Shown here in pieces: positions 43,960 through 53,297 of a stretch of 64,000 nucleotides of DNA (position 1 is the stretch's first letter; every line of letters starts with the position of its first letter). The position numbers were made by a program, and so were the translations under genes. Where the stretch lies: contig JANQOR010000012.1 in assembly GCA_028285685.1 (NCBI GenBank), positions 62,001-126,000 of the forward strand, read 5' to 3'. Under the pieces are notes generated by a model. The model ran no database searches, had not been told where the DNA came from, and worked only from the letters and a program-made list of their open reading frames with translations. This stretch comes from Cyclobacteriaceae bacterium. GTDB lineage: Bacteria > Bacteroidota > Bacteroidia > Cytophagales > Cyclobacteriaceae.

Positions 43960-45498
43960 CTACCCGGCCCAACCTTCGCGATCCAGACTTCTGTACTGAA
44001 TCGCTTCCGCCAAATGCTCAATAGAAATACTGCTTTCACCTGCCAGGTCGGCGATCGTTCTGGACACCTTCAGAATGCGATCATAAGCTCTTGCCGAAAG
44101 TCCTAATCTTTCCATCGCTGTCTTCAGAAGTGTTTTCCCGGCAGCGTTGATCTCACAGACATCCTTTACCATGTTGGAATTCATCATGGCGTTGTTGAAT
44201 ATTTCTTCGTGATCCTCAAATCTTTTCTCCTGAATGGTACGAGCTTCTACGACTCTCGCTCTAATGTCATTGCTTGGCTCAGCTTTTCTATCTGCAGTCA
44301 TTTGATCAAAAGAAACCGGTGTGACCTCAACATGAAGATCAATCCGGTCTAATAGTGGCCCACTTATTTTGTTAAGGTATCGCTGAACCACTCCGGGTGC
44401 GCAAACACATTCCTTTTCCGGGTGATTGTAGTATCCACAGGGACAAGGATTCATACTGGCGATCAACATGAAATTTGAGGGATAGTCAATGGAAACCCTG
44501 GCCCGTGAAATCGTGACTTTACGTTCTTCAAGGGGTTGACGCATAACTTCAAGCACTGAACGTTGAAATTCAGGGAGTTCATCCAGAAACAAGACGCCAT
44601 TATTGGCAAGCGAGATCTCTCCCGGTTGAGGGATGCCTCCACCACCGACAAGTGCAGCATCGGAAATTGTATGGTGCGGCTGTCTGAAAGGTCGTTGAGC
44701 GATCAATTTACCATTTGCGCCAAGCTTTCCGGCAACAGAATGGATCTTGGTCGTTTCCAGGGCTTCATGAAGTGTCAAAGGAGGCAAAATGGAAGGCAAA
44801 CGTTTCGCCAACATCGTCTTTCCGGCACCGGGAGGTCCAATCATTATGACATTATGCCCACCGGCAGCGGCAATCTCCATTGCACGTTTGATATTTTCCT
44901 GTCCTTGCACATCAGCAAAGTCAGAGGCGTAACTGTCTTGATCATAGAAAAAGACATCTCGTGTGTCATAGGTGATCGGTTCAAGAACTTCTGTTCCCTC
45001 TAAATGTTGAATCGCTTGTTCCATATTCTCAACACCGATCACATTCAGATCGTCTACTATTGCTGCTTCTGAAGCATTTTCTTTGGGAAGAATGAAACTT
45101 TCGAATCCGCTCTTCCTGGCCTCAATTGCTATGGGAAGTGCTCCCTTTATCGGCCTCAACCCACCGTCCAGGGCAAGCTCCCCCATGATGACATACTTCT
45201 CCAACTTCTCAGCTCTTATTTGTTCGGAAGCAGATAGAATTCCTAAAGCAATGGGTAGATCGTAGGCAGAGCCTTCTTTCTTTATATCTGCCGGAGCCAG
45301 GTTAACCACCACCTTTTGTCGTGGCATCTTAAACCCATGATTTTTAATAGCTGATTCTACTCGGTGTTCGCTCTCCTTTACAGCAGAATCCGGAAGACCA
45401 ACCATAAAAAACTTGGTGCCCTGACCAATATTCACCTCAATTGTAATCGTCGAGGCCTCAACGCCGTAAACAGCGCTCCCGTACGTCTTTGCAAGCAT
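43960..45498 (-). CDS. comM: YifB/ComM-family Mg-chelatase-like AAA+ ATPase
   Basis: 512 residues. The N-terminal ChlI-like (Lon-protease-fold) domain covers ~20-140. The AAA+ core has Walker A (IGPPGAGKTMLAKRL), Walker B (NGVLFLDELPEF) and arginine-containing sensor segments (LLDRIDLHVEV). A Cys cluster (NPCPCGYYNHPEKECVC) is characteristic of this family. The C-terminal Mg_chelatase_C domain includes LSARAYDRILKVSRTIADLA. ComM is a branch-migration helicase helping natural transformation in proteobacteria; the Bacteroidota orthologues are assumed similar. The ATG shares one base with the stop of the preceding SIS gene. Confidence 0.95.
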   Translation of the reverse strand: MLAKTYGSAVYGVEASTITIEVNIGQGTKFFMVGLPDSAVKESEHRVESAIKNHGFKMPRQKVVVNLAPADIKKEGSAYDLPIALGILSASEQIRAEKLEKYVIMGELALDGGLRPIKGALPIAIEARKSGFESFILPKENASEAAIVDDLNVIGVENMEQAIQHLEGTEVLEPITYDTRDVFFYDQDSYASDFADVQGQENIKRAMEIAAAGGHNVIMIGPPGAGKTMLAKRLPSILPPLTLHEALETTKIHSVAGKLGANGKLIAQRPFRQPHHTISDAALVGGGGIPQPGEISLANNGVLFLDELPEFQRSVLEVMRQPLEERKVTISRARVSIDYPSNFMLIASMNPCPCGYYNHPEKECVCAPGVVQRYLNKISGPLLDRIDLHVEVTPVSFDQMTADRKAEPSNDIRARVVEARTIQEKRFEDHEEIFNNAMMNSNMVKDVCEINAAGKTLLKTAMERLGLSARAYDRILKVSRTIADLAGESSISIEHLAEAIQYRSLDREGWAG

Positions 45499-46073
45499 TA
45501 CTTAATCGTCAATTCTTCTATTAACAGTATTAATATGTGGATGACTTTGATGTGGATCTCTTGTATTCGATCTGCGTATCCGTGGTGAGAAACACGAATT
45601 TCTATATCTGAAATATCAGCCAATTTACCTCCATCATTTCCAGAAAGAGCAATTGTTTTCATTCCTATTTTCCTTGCCGCGTTAAAGGCTTTTACAACGT
45701 TCTCAGAATTGCCACTGGTGCTAATACCAAGTATGACATCTCCACTTTTTCCCAACCCCTCAATGTATCGGGAAAAAACATGCTCGTATCCAAAATCATT
45801 AGAAACACACGAAAGATGAGAAGGGTCTGAAATAGCGATAGCCGGCAGTGGTTGTCTATTGTCTCTAAATCGGCCTGTCAGTTCCTCAGCAAAATGCATT
45901 GCATCGCAATGGGAGCCGCCATTTCCACAGGAAAATAACTTGCAGTCATTGTCGATCGCTTGCGCCATTACCCTGGCGGCTTCTTCTATTTTTTGATGAT
46001 TTTGAGTGTCTTGAAGAAAGATGGATAGAACTTCTTGTGCCTCTGTAAGCTCACCGATGATCAAATTGTTCAT
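45498..46073 (-). CDS. gmhA: SIS-domain sedoheptulose 7-phosphate isomerase-like protein
   Basis: 191 residues, the usual GmhA length. SIS fold with [20 protein letters not shown], then [18 protein letters not shown] and [11 protein letters not shown]. GmhA residues for sugar-phosphate binding (S in CGNGGS, H in the SHCDAMHF stretch, STSGNS) are conserved. It would convert sedoheptulose 7-phosphate to D-glycero-D-manno-heptose 7-phosphate in LPS core synthesis. No other heptose gene is nearby, so specificity is not certain. It overlaps comM by one base. Confidence 0.88.
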   Translation of the reverse strand: MNNLIIGELTEAQEVLSIFLQDTQNHQKIEEAARVMAQAIDNDCKLFSCGNGGSHCDAMHFAEELTGRFRDNRQPLPAIAISDPSHLSCVSNDFGYEHVFSRYIEGLGKSGDVILGISTSGNSENVVKAFNAARKIGMKTIALSGNDGGKLADISDIEIRVSHHGYADRIQEIHIKVIHILILLIEELTIK

Positions 46074-46084
46074 CTACCAATGAT

Positions 46085-46459
46085 CTAATCCTCTTCTTCT
46101 TTTTCCTCCTCTTCCAATTCTTCCTCCTCCTCTTCTTCCTCCTCAGATTCCTCTGACTCCTCGCCCTCTTCAGTCTGATCATACAACTTCGCCTTCAGCC
46201 GCACAATCTCATGCTCCATTTCTTCTATCCCTTCCTTTACCCTGTAAACATTGAATCGTTCCAATATGAATTCGATCAACATGATGACTGAAATGGCTAA
46301 AAATGCAATCATCACGTATCTGGGAAATTCTATGTACTGAGATAGTTTGATCTTCGATAAGTATTCATTTGTGTTTGCCAACACGTCGATCGAGAAGTAG
46401 AGAATCGACAAGGCTATGATTACATAGCTTACGTGGAATATTAGTTTAAATCTTTTCAT
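46085..46459 (-). CDS. Small two-helix membrane protein with poly-acidic tail
   Basis: 124 residues from ATG 46459; an upstream in-frame codon would add 50 residues of non-protein-like sequence. Helices at ~6-26 (HVSYVIIALSILYFSIDVLA) and ~47-66 (VMIAFLAISVIMLIEFILE) are followed by a coiled-coil segment (KEGIEEMEHEIVRLKAKL) and a C-terminus of ~35 residues that is almost all Glu and Asp. Both termini should be cytoplasmic. No family was recognised. It stands 11 nt before gmhA, likely in one transcript with it and comM. Confidence 0.75.
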   Translation of the reverse strand: MKRFKLIFHVSYVIIALSILYFSIDVLANTNEYLSKIKLSQYIEFPRYVMIAFLAISVIMLIEFILERFNVYRVKEGIEEMEHEIVRLKAKLYDQTEEGEESEESEEEEEEEEELEEEEKEEED

Positions 46460-46575
46460 TTTGGTTTCGCCGGTCGGGAAAGTTAGGAAAATCATTTGGA
46501 AACTACCGTTCCAGAATAAGATTGATTGAAATTCTGCAATTTTTTTAGACGGACTACCATTTTTGGGGTATTTAA

Positions 46576-48222
46576 CTAGAAGAGGTATCGTCGGGCAGGA
46601 ACGTTCCAACGAAATGAAAGTCCAAAAATGGTTGAGGTTTCTTCAATTGATCCAAGAGCATCTTTTTCACTTCTTATGGTAGCTTCCAGATCGATGAAAA
46701 GATTATGTTTCCACATATAAGAAGTTCTGACAAACATCATTGTTAGATCGGTTTCGTTTCCCTGTAGGTGATCATTACCAAATTCCAGTGATCCACCATT
46801 TCCATCAGATCTTCTTATGGTGTAGTCTTTCAAGATATCTCTTCCAAAATTTTCGTTGCCAATATCATTTCCATACTTTGCCAACATCAAGACACCTTCC
46901 ACCTGCCATTTTTCGTTGAGTGGATAGGTTAACCGACCAAGGTATTCTGTGAAATTCGCGCCAAGAGGATGTGCTAAGCTAAGATTATAATGGCTATAGT
47001 TCGTGAACCCATCTTCATGTGCATAGGTATATGGTCTTACCTTATTCAGTTCCCCCTGAACAAAGAGGTCATCAACACCAAAAGCATCTATGTACTTTCC
47101 TCCAAGCTGGATCCCTTGCTTATTTCTCCAGGAGCCGTTTCCGGAAAAAGCCTCCTTCACCAGGAGTTCATCAATAACCAGTTGACCATAGAGGGAAAAC
47201 CTGTTCAGTATGTTCCATTTAAAATCCAATCCGACGATTGCATTGTCTTCACTACCATTTTGCTGCTCAATTGCACGGTAGAAAATGATAGGATTCATAT
47301 ACTCGATTTTCAAACCTTGCGTTGAATCTCCGTACATCACTGATTCAAACAATCCGATGGACAGGTTGGATCTCAGCTGGACATTCAAGTGATGAAATGC
47401 CATGTACTTTTTAGAGAAGCCACCTGTTCCAAGAATTCCGAACGTCCCACCTTGTACATCGGCAATCAACTCTGCAAAGACATTTGTATACTCGAAAATG
47501 CTTGTTTTGGTATTTATTCGCAGGTAAGGGTAGTTGTTTGAATAATCCGATAAAATCAACGACCTCACACCGTTTCCCACGAAGTGTTTCCCAAACCCAA
47601 ATTGAGCAGAAATACTTGGTGAAATTCCAAAATCGATATACCCCTGGGCACGGAAAAAGTCCACACCCGTCCCACTAAATTGCTTCCAGAATCCCTCATA
47701 CGGCACCACCAACGTACTGTCCCGAATTGCATTCACGTATTGTGGATACCTTGCCTGATTCTCCGTCAAATAGGTATAAAAAGTGACTTTTTCGTCAATG
47801 GTTCCTCGTATCTCAACACCACGGGAGCTTACAAACAAATTATCAGATCCCACTTCATTTGAGGTCCCGAAGGAAAATTGCACTGCTGGGTTTAAATGTA
47901 ACTCGAGGTTTTGGTTCTTATAGTAGTAGAGATCCTCAGGATATACATAGATGTTTTTTAAAAAAGGCTTTTCCGATCGGAGTGAGTCATTGGAAAACTC
48001 CTTCATCTCTTTCTGATAGTAACTGGTGAGCCTCCTCTTCAAGAAATCATAGGTATCTTCACGAGCATATGGCTTGACTGTTGTGAAGAAATTACCCTCG
48101 CCGGTGATGTTCTCTCTATCCACCTTCTGGTATACGTTGTGGCCTAGAGGAAAATCTGCTGACTGCCCAACCGCAGTGGAGATCTGACAAAGAAGAAGTA
48201 AGAGAACGAAAACTACTCTCAT
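46576..48222 (-). CDS. Outer-membrane beta-barrel protein, RemB / Wzi-like family
   Basis: 548 residues. The signal peptide (VVFVLLLLLCQISTAVGQ) precedes a conserved N-terminal plug-like segment (FPLGHNVYQKVDREN) and alternating amphipathic strands for the rest, ending FRWNVPARRYLF. The features YPYLRINTKTSIFEYTNVFA, GFGKHFVGNGVRSLILSD and EYMNPIIFYRAIEQQ are typical of capsule-assembly Wzi-like proteins and of the gliding-motility protein RemB in Flavobacterium. A barrel of this type anchors polysaccharide or surface factors. I prefer RemB by length, but Wzi-like is equally defensible. Confidence 0.75.
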   Translation of the reverse strand: MRVVFVLLLLLCQISTAVGQSADFPLGHNVYQKVDRENITGEGNFFTTVKPYAREDTYDFLKRRLTSYYQKEMKEFSNDSLRSEKPFLKNIYVYPEDLYYYKNQNLELHLNPAVQFSFGTSNEVGSDNLFVSSRGVEIRGTIDEKVTFYTYLTENQARYPQYVNAIRDSTLVVPYEGFWKQFSGTGVDFFRAQGYIDFGISPSISAQFGFGKHFVGNGVRSLILSDYSNNYPYLRINTKTSIFEYTNVFAELIADVQGGTFGILGTGGFSKKYMAFHHLNVQLRSNLSIGLFESVMYGDSTQGLKIEYMNPIIFYRAIEQQNGSEDNAIVGLDFKWNILNRFSLYGQLVIDELLVKEAFSGNGSWRNKQGIQLGGKYIDAFGVDDLFVQGELNKVRPYTYAHEDGFTNYSHYNLSLAHPLGANFTEYLGRLTYPLNEKWQVEGVLMLAKYGNDIGNENFGRDILKDYTIRRSDGNGGSLEFGNDHLQGNETDLTMMFVRTSYMWKHNLFIDLEATIRSEKDALGSIEETSTIFGLSFRWNVPARRYLF

Positions 48223-48258
48223 GAACCAAACATATCTGTTTTTGATTGAATCTTATGG

Positions 48259-48289
48259 TTTGATCATGACAAAATAATAGCTATCTTTG
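48259..48289 (+). promoter_or_regulatory. Bacteroidota-type promoter for rpmE2
   Basis: TTTG (48259-48262), a 19-nt spacer and TATCTTTG (48282-48289) match the consensus TTTG-N19/20-TAnnTTTG exactly. The start would lie close to 48296, giving a leader of ~22 nt before ATG 48319. Confidence 0.8.
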
Positions 48290-48318
48290 CCATCCTTTTT
48301 GAAAAACAGGACTAGAAA

Positions 48319-48561
48319 ATGAAAAAAGACATACATCCGGAGTATAGAGAAGTCGTTTTTCTTGATACCTCAAGTGATTTCAAATTCCTAACGAAATCAA
48401 CGGTGAACTCTAAGGAAACCATCAAATGGGAAGATGGGAAGGAGTACCCGCTCGTGAAGGTTGAGGTAAGCTCCGCTTCGCATCCGTTCTACACTGGTAA
48501 GAAGCTTTTCGTGGATACCGCAGGACGTGTTGAGAAGTTCAACAAGAAATACAAAAAGTAA
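48319..48561 (+). CDS. rpmE2: Ribosomal protein L31, type B (zinc-free)
   Basis: 80 residues. [40 protein letters not shown] and the basic end FNKKYKK are typical of type B L31. It lacks the zinc-binding Cys of type A L31. It is a component of the 50S subunit and bridges to the 30S head. It has its own promoter (48259-48289) and terminator (48582-48616). Confidence 0.96.
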   Translation: MKKDIHPEYREVVFLDTSSDFKFLTKSTVNSKETIKWEDGKEYPLVKVEVSSASHPFYTGKKLFVDTAGRVEKFNKKYKK

Positions 48562-48581
48562 GGTCCAAGAGATCTTGCGGA

Positions 48582-48616
48582 AAAGTCTTTGGGTCTTTAC
48601 TCAAAGACTTTTTTTA
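48582..48616 (+). terminator. Terminator after rpmE2
   Basis: AAAGTCTTTG pairs with CAAAGACTTT around a 10-nt loop, followed by a T run to 48615. It stands directly before the GNAT ATG (48616), which argues against a start in the stem. Confidence 0.88.
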
Positions 48617-49179
48617 TGCCAAAATTTGATTGCGTGAAAAACTATTTGTTTAAATCCAAGAGAATTGGTTTTAGGAAATGGAACGATTCTGACAGACTAC
48701 CATTTTCCGAAATGAATAGTGATCCTGCTGTAATGGAATTTTTCCCAGCGCTGCTCTCTCCTGAAGAGTCAGATAATTTTTACAACCGAATTCAAGATCA
48801 TTTTCGGGAATTTGGATTTGGTCTTTACGCAGTTGATATTTTGGGCTCTTCCACTTTCGTTGGTTATGTAGGGTTTCAAAAAACCAGGTTTGATGCCTCA
48901 TTCACTCCTTGCTTTGAAATAGGTTGGAGGTTAGCACCTCTAGTTTGGGGTAAAGGAATTGCTACAGAAGCCGGCTTGAGATGCCTGGATTATGGATTCT
49001 TTGAATTGGAGTTGAAGAAGATTTGCTCCTTTACAGCCGTTGCGAATACACGAGCACAACGTGTCATTGAGAAGATAGGAATGTCGAAAATCGGAGAATT
49101 TGAGCATCCAAAATTGGAAGAGGAAAATTGGTTGAGAAAACATGTGCTCTACAACATCGAGCGACCAACTTTTAATTAA
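48616..49179 (+). CDS. GNAT-family N-acetyltransferase (RimJ/RimL-like)
   Basis: 187 residues from ATG 48616. The GNAT fold shows SKRIGFRKWNDSDRLPFSEM, then GWRLAPLVWGKGIATEAGLR containing the acetyl-CoA loop, and FTAVANTRAQRVIEKIGMS. It transfers an acetyl group from acetyl-CoA to an amino group; the substrate is not predictable. It starts a tight rightward series (gap of 9 nt to the next gene). Confidence 0.92.
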   Translation: MPKFDCVKNYLFKSKRIGFRKWNDSDRLPFSEMNSDPAVMEFFPALLSPEESDNFYNRIQDHFREFGFGLYAVDILGSSTFVGYVGFQKTRFDASFTPCFEIGWRLAPLVWGKGIATEAGLRCLDYGFFELELKKICSFTAVANTRAQRVIEKIGMSKIGEFEHPKLEEENWLRKHVLYNIERPTFN

Positions 49180-49188
49180 GTTTGATTC

Positions 49189-50370
49189 ATGCAAGTCACT
49201 TTCATAGATTCTGAAGAAGCATGGTATCGAATGTTACCACTAACCTACACTCGACCAGTCGCTGACTTACGGGTAGGTATTCTAAAGATTCATGAAAAAT
49301 GGGGAACAGTATTAGAAGTTGATGAAACATATTTCGTCTCAAAGGATTACCTGGAGGTACAATTCGCAAAACCACAATCTAAGACTCTTTCCATCAGGAG
49401 CGGTTTGCTCCCCAATGCGGAACTTGTGGATGTCATTCGAAAATTGGGAGCAAACCAAGTGGTCGTTAATGGGGGAAACCTTTTGGCGGGGTATTTTTCG
49501 CCTGATGAGCCATTTGAGGTTGGCTCACGTGTGTCAATTGAAATCAAGGATGCTACCACAGTCAATTATCCGTGGGATATTTTTCGCCTGAATGGTGAGG
49601 AAATTGGAAGAGATTTCGACCTGATCACAAAAAACAGATCGTCACAACCTCAGACCGATCCCAATACAAAAACGTACGGACAACACATTTTCCTGGAAGA
49701 GGGAGTTACCATTAAATCAGCGGTTCTAAACGCAGAAGGTGGTCCAATTTACATAGGAAAAAATGCAGAGGTGCAGGAAGGTTCTCTCATCAGAGGTCCA
49801 TTTGCACTTTGTGAGCATTCAGTTGTAAATATGGGCGCGAAAATAAAGGGCGATTCTACCATCGGACCACATTCCAAGGTTGGTGGCGAGGTGTCAAATT
49901 CAGTGATTCAGGGGTATTCTAACAAGGGACATGATGGGTTCCTCGGGAATTCTGTCATCGGAGAATGGTGCAATCTCGGCGCAGACACCAATAATTCTAA
50001 CCTGAAAAACAATTACGCCAATGTGAAAATGTGGGACTTTCACAGTAGCCGATTCAAAGATACTGGCATGCAATTCTGCGGTTTAATCATGGGCGATCAC
50101 TCCAAGTGCGGAATCAACACTATGTTCAATACCGGAACCACAATTGGTGTCTCGGCAAACATTTTTGGAGATGGTTTCCCTAGAAATTTCATTCCTTCCT
50201 TTTCCTGGGGTGGGGCATCAGGGTTTTCCACCTATCCTACGAAAAAGGTCTTTGAGACAGCCAGACATGTACTAACTAGAAGAGGAAAGGAACTGACAAA
50301 GGAGGATGAATCAATTCTATCAGCCATCTTTGAATTTACCTCTGAATTTAGAGTATGGGAGAAAAAGTAG
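49189..50370 (+). CDS. GlmU-like sugar nucleotidyltransferase with left-handed beta-helix
   Basis: 393 residues. The N-terminal part (~1-170) is the GlmU-like N-domain of Bacteroidota (PLTYTRPVADLRVGILKIHE; QVVVNGGNLLAGYFS). Residues ~175-340 form a left-handed beta-helix (NAEGGPIYIGKNAEVQEG; GPHSKVGGEVSNSVIQGYSN; GEWCNLGADTNNSNLKNNYA). The family is annotated as a putative UDP-GlcNAc diphosphorylase/acetyltransferase; the sugar substrate is not known. It precedes holB by 3 nt. Confidence 0.9.
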   Translation: MQVTFIDSEEAWYRMLPLTYTRPVADLRVGILKIHEKWGTVLEVDETYFVSKDYLEVQFAKPQSKTLSIRSGLLPNAELVDVIRKLGANQVVVNGGNLLAGYFSPDEPFEVGSRVSIEIKDATTVNYPWDIFRLNGEEIGRDFDLITKNRSSQPQTDPNTKTYGQHIFLEEGVTIKSAVLNAEGGPIYIGKNAEVQEGSLIRGPFALCEHSVVNMGAKIKGDSTIGPHSKVGGEVSNSVIQGYSNKGHDGFLGNSVIGEWCNLGADTNNSNLKNNYANVKMWDFHSSRFKDTGMQFCGLIMGDHSKCGINTMFNTGTTIGVSANIFGDGFPRNFIPSFSWGGASGFSTYPTKKVFETARHVLTRRGKELTKEDESILSAIFEFTSEFRVWEKK

Positions 50371-50373
50371 ACG

Positions 50374-51495
50374 ATGCAGTTCTCTGAGATACCAGGATTA
50401 TCAGCACTAAAGAGCCAATTAACCGGCGCGTTTAAAAAAGGTAAGGTTGCACATGCTCAACTATTCTCAGGAATTTCCGGATCAGCGGCTTTTCCTATGG
50501 CATTGGCATATGCAACCTATCTGTTGTGCCAAAACAGAAACGATGATGATTCTTGCGGGAGCTGTGCCAACTGCACGAGAATTCAAAAGTCAATTCACCC
50601 CGATGTTCATTGGTATTTTCCAAAGATTTCAGCATCAGATAGTGGAAAGTATGATAAGGTCGTTGCAGAGGCACTGCCACGATGGAGGTCATTTATGACA
50701 GAATCACCATACGGTTCATTTGACGATTGGGCACTGGTGTATGGTCAGGAGAATAAAAATTTGCAATTGAGTCGTGAAGACAGCCGGCAGATTCTTAAGA
50801 ATGTAAGCATGCGATCGGTAGAGGGTGGTTATAAGATCATTTTTATCTGGGGAGCTGAATTTATGCATCCATCTGGTGCAAATGCCCTGCTTAAGGTGCT
50901 CGAAGAACCGCCTGAAAAAACCATTTACCTGATGGTAACGTTTGCTTACGATTCTCTGCTTCAAACCATCACATCCAGAAGCCAACTGGTCAATGTCCCT
51001 CCAAATCAGCTTGAGGAAATCCACAATTACCTGGTTGAAAAGAACATTGGCGATGAACAAGCCATGCAGTTGGCCAAAATCTCTCAAGGAAGAATAGGTG
51101 TTGGGCTCAGGCTATTGCAAAGTGAGGACGACATGGCGTATCAACAATTCCGGGATTGGATGCTTGCTTGTTGGAATCGCGATCTGACTTCACTTGTGCA
51201 CGGAAGTGAAGAGTTCTCGAAAAGTGGAAAGGCAAATCAACGTAGTTTCCTCACTTATTCCACATCCCTTATCAGAAATTCACTCTTGAAATTTGCTGGA
51301 AACCAGCCTCCAATTATCAATGCCGAGGAGGATACCTTCATTGGCAAGTACTCCCAAAAGCTGGGATTTGAAAAATTGCAATCGATGTATGAGCTGTTAA
51401 ACGAAGCGCTTTTACACCTGGAACGAAATTCAAATCCAAGAATTACACACCTTAACTTGTCTCTTGCCATAGTTAAAAAAATTAATGCCTCATAA
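50374..51495 (+). CDS. holB: DNA polymerase III delta' subunit
   Basis: 373 residues. A clamp-loader AAA+ fold, with a degenerate P-loop (GISGSAAFP) and a zinc motif of four Cys around CGSCANCTRIQ. DVHWYFPK and NALLKVLEEPPEKTIYLMVT are classic delta'/gamma segments, and the SRC motif is replaced by TSRSQLVNVPP. It loads the sliding clamp. It lies 12 nt before hemC in a tightly packed series. Confidence 0.93.
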   Translation: MQFSEIPGLSALKSQLTGAFKKGKVAHAQLFSGISGSAAFPMALAYATYLLCQNRNDDDSCGSCANCTRIQKSIHPDVHWYFPKISASDSGKYDKVVAEALPRWRSFMTESPYGSFDDWALVYGQENKNLQLSREDSRQILKNVSMRSVEGGYKIIFIWGAEFMHPSGANALLKVLEEPPEKTIYLMVTFAYDSLLQTITSRSQLVNVPPNQLEEIHNYLVEKNIGDEQAMQLAKISQGRIGVGLRLLQSEDDMAYQQFRDWMLACWNRDLTSLVHGSEEFSKSGKANQRSFLTYSTSLIRNSLLKFAGNQPPIINAEEDTFIGKYSQKLGFEKLQSMYELLNEALLHLERNSNPRITHLNLSLAIVKKINAS

Positions 51496-51507
51496 AAGAA
51501 GTCACCA

Positions 51508-52428
51508 TTGGAAAGAAGGAGGATAAAAATAGGAACACGCAACAGTAAGTTGGCACTTTGGCAAGCTAACCATGTCGCAGATCTTTTGGATGCAGGAGGA
51601 CTTCAGCCCGAACTTGTCCCTATGGAGACGAAGGGCGATAAAATCCAGAATGTCACACTATCCAAGATTGGGAGCAAAGGAGTTTTTACAGAAGAATTGG
51701 AAATGGCGCTTATGAGAGAGCGTATTGACATTGCCGTCCACAGCGCCAAGGATCTCCCTTCAGTCCTTCCCGAAGGCTTTAGCATTCTTTCCTTTTGTGA
51801 GAGAGAGTCACCCGATGATGTCGTGGTTTCTGATCGAGAAATTGATATGAACAGCCCCAACCTTGTGCTTGGCACTTCCTCCACAAGAAGAATTGCTTTA
51901 TTGAAACACTATTACCCTCACATCAAAACAATAGATGCGAGGGGTAACCTTCAGACTCGCATTGGCAAGTTGAAGAGTGGACTTATGGGTGGCCTGGTAT
52001 TAGCCTATGCCGGCGTACTGAGAATGGAATATGACCACATGATCAAATACTGGTTTGACGTTGAGCGTTTTACCCCACCCGTTGGACAAGGATCAATTGC
52101 TATTGAGGTCCATGAACGACTTGATCAAGAGGTTTTGAAAAAGGTCAAGCGATTAACGAATCATCGACTCACCGAGTCATTAATCACAGTTGAACGAGCC
52201 TTTCTTCGCCGTATGGATGGAGGATGCAGCATTCCTGTATTTGCGCTTGCTCAAATGGAGCAAGATGGACAGGTAGAACTAACAGGTGGAATTGCCAGTT
52301 TGGATGGAAAACAGCTGATAAAACGAACGATGTACGGGTCAGGAGAACAGCTTGGAATTTCGCTCGCTGAGGAGATACTGGAAAGCGGAGGAAAAAAAGT
52401 TCTGGATGATATCAAATCTGCTATTTAA
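51508..52428 (+). CDS. hemC: Hydroxymethylbilane synthase (porphobilinogen deaminase)
   Basis: 306 residues. It joins four porphobilinogen units in haem synthesis. IKIGTRNSKLALWQANHVAD, VHSAKDLPSVLPEGFSI, GTSSTRRIALLKHYYP and DARGNLQTRIGKLKSG are landmarks; the dipyrromethane Cys is in MDGGCSIPVFAL. The start is odd: the only near codon is TTG (51508), while a strong AGGAGG lies just inside the gene before an ATA codon. Cofactor and family identity are certain; the start is not. Confidence 0.93.
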   Translation: MERRRIKIGTRNSKLALWQANHVADLLDAGGLQPELVPMETKGDKIQNVTLSKIGSKGVFTEELEMALMRERIDIAVHSAKDLPSVLPEGFSILSFCERESPDDVVVSDREIDMNSPNLVLGTSSTRRIALLKHYYPHIKTIDARGNLQTRIGKLKSGLMGGLVLAYAGVLRMEYDHMIKYWFDVERFTPPVGQGSIAIEVHERLDQEVLKKVKRLTNHRLTESLITVERAFLRRMDGGCSIPVFALAQMEQDGQVELTGGIASLDGKQLIKRTMYGSGEQLGISLAEEILESGGKKVLDDIKSAI

Positions 52429-52454
52429 ATTGCTTCTTATAAATCATTAAAAAC

Positions 52455-53297
52455 ATGAAATCAGTCCTTTTTGTACTTGCTAACCTCCTGATCCTAACTG
52501 CATGTGGGGATAAAAACAAAGATTACATTGTAACCATCAAAACCTCATATGGGGATATGAAAGTGCTCCTTTATGACGAGACTCCCTTACATAAACAAAA
52601 CTTCCTTGAGCTAGCACGATCCGGGCGTTTTGACAGCACTATTTTTCATAGAGTGATCAACGAGTTTATGATCCAGGGTGGCAATGTTTATGAAAAGGAG
52701 GGCACGCAGGAACCACAAGAGGCCCGTGTTCCAGCAGAAATTGTTGATGGATTTTTTCATAAAAAAGGAGAGCTTGCGGCAGCACGTCAGAGTGATCAAG
52801 TAAATCCGCAAAGAATGTCCTCTTCTTGTCAGTTTTATATTGTTCATGGAAAAGTGTATACCGAAGAGGAATTGACTGTTGATCAGGTGAAACTCAATCA
52901 GGCGATTAGCTCAATGCTTCAGCGAGACGGATATGATGATCTTAGGAATCAATTTTTGGAATTACAGCAGGCTAGAGAGTTTGACAAAATGAGCCAATTA
53001 GCCCTGGAATACAAGGAAGAGTGTGAACAAGTGATGAACATCGAATTGGATAGGGAGTTCGATCGAGACAGACTGGAGGCCTACACTACTGTAGGTGGCA
53101 CTCCACATCTTGATGATGCGTACACCGTTTTCGGTCGCGTTGTGGAAGGGCTCGATGTGATCGACAAGATCGCAGCAGTTGAAACACGACCAGTTGATCG
53201 TCCTGTGCAGCCGATTCACATGACGATGGAAGTGGAAGAAGTTAGAAAAAAAGTGATTACAAAAAAATACGGTTACGTCTACGCCGATTCAAAATGA
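52455..53297 (+). CDS. Cyclophilin-type peptidyl-prolyl isomerase lipoprotein with insertion
   Basis: 280 residues. Signal and lipobox (LVLANLLILTACGDKN). The cyclophilin core has FDSTIFHRVINEFMIQGGN and SCQFYIVHG, then, unusually, ~75 residues of charged helix (YTEEELTVDQVKLNQAISSM; QLALEYKEECEQVMNIELDR) before the second half TVGGTPHLDDAYTVFGRVVE. The family assists folding of exported proteins. The insert is common in Bacteroidota cyclophilins but not in the typical enzyme. The stop overlaps the next ATG by 4 nt. Confidence 0.92.
   Translation: MKSVLFVLANLLILTACGDKNKDYIVTIKTSYGDMKVLLYDETPLHKQNFLELARSGRFDSTIFHRVINEFMIQGGNVYEKEGTQEPQEARVPAEIVDGFFHKKGELAAARQSDQVNPQRMSSSCQFYIVHGKVYTEEELTVDQVKLNQAISSMLQRDGYDDLRNQFLELQQAREFDKMSQLALEYKEECEQVMNIELDREFDRDRLEAYTTVGGTPHLDDAYTVFGRVVEGLDVIDKIAAVETRPVDRPVQPIHMTMEVEEVRKKVITKKYGYVYADSK

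Noticed and set aside
45083-45265. Short rightward frame opposite comM
   Set aside because: It lies wholly within the conserved N-domain of comM in antisense and has no supporting signal.
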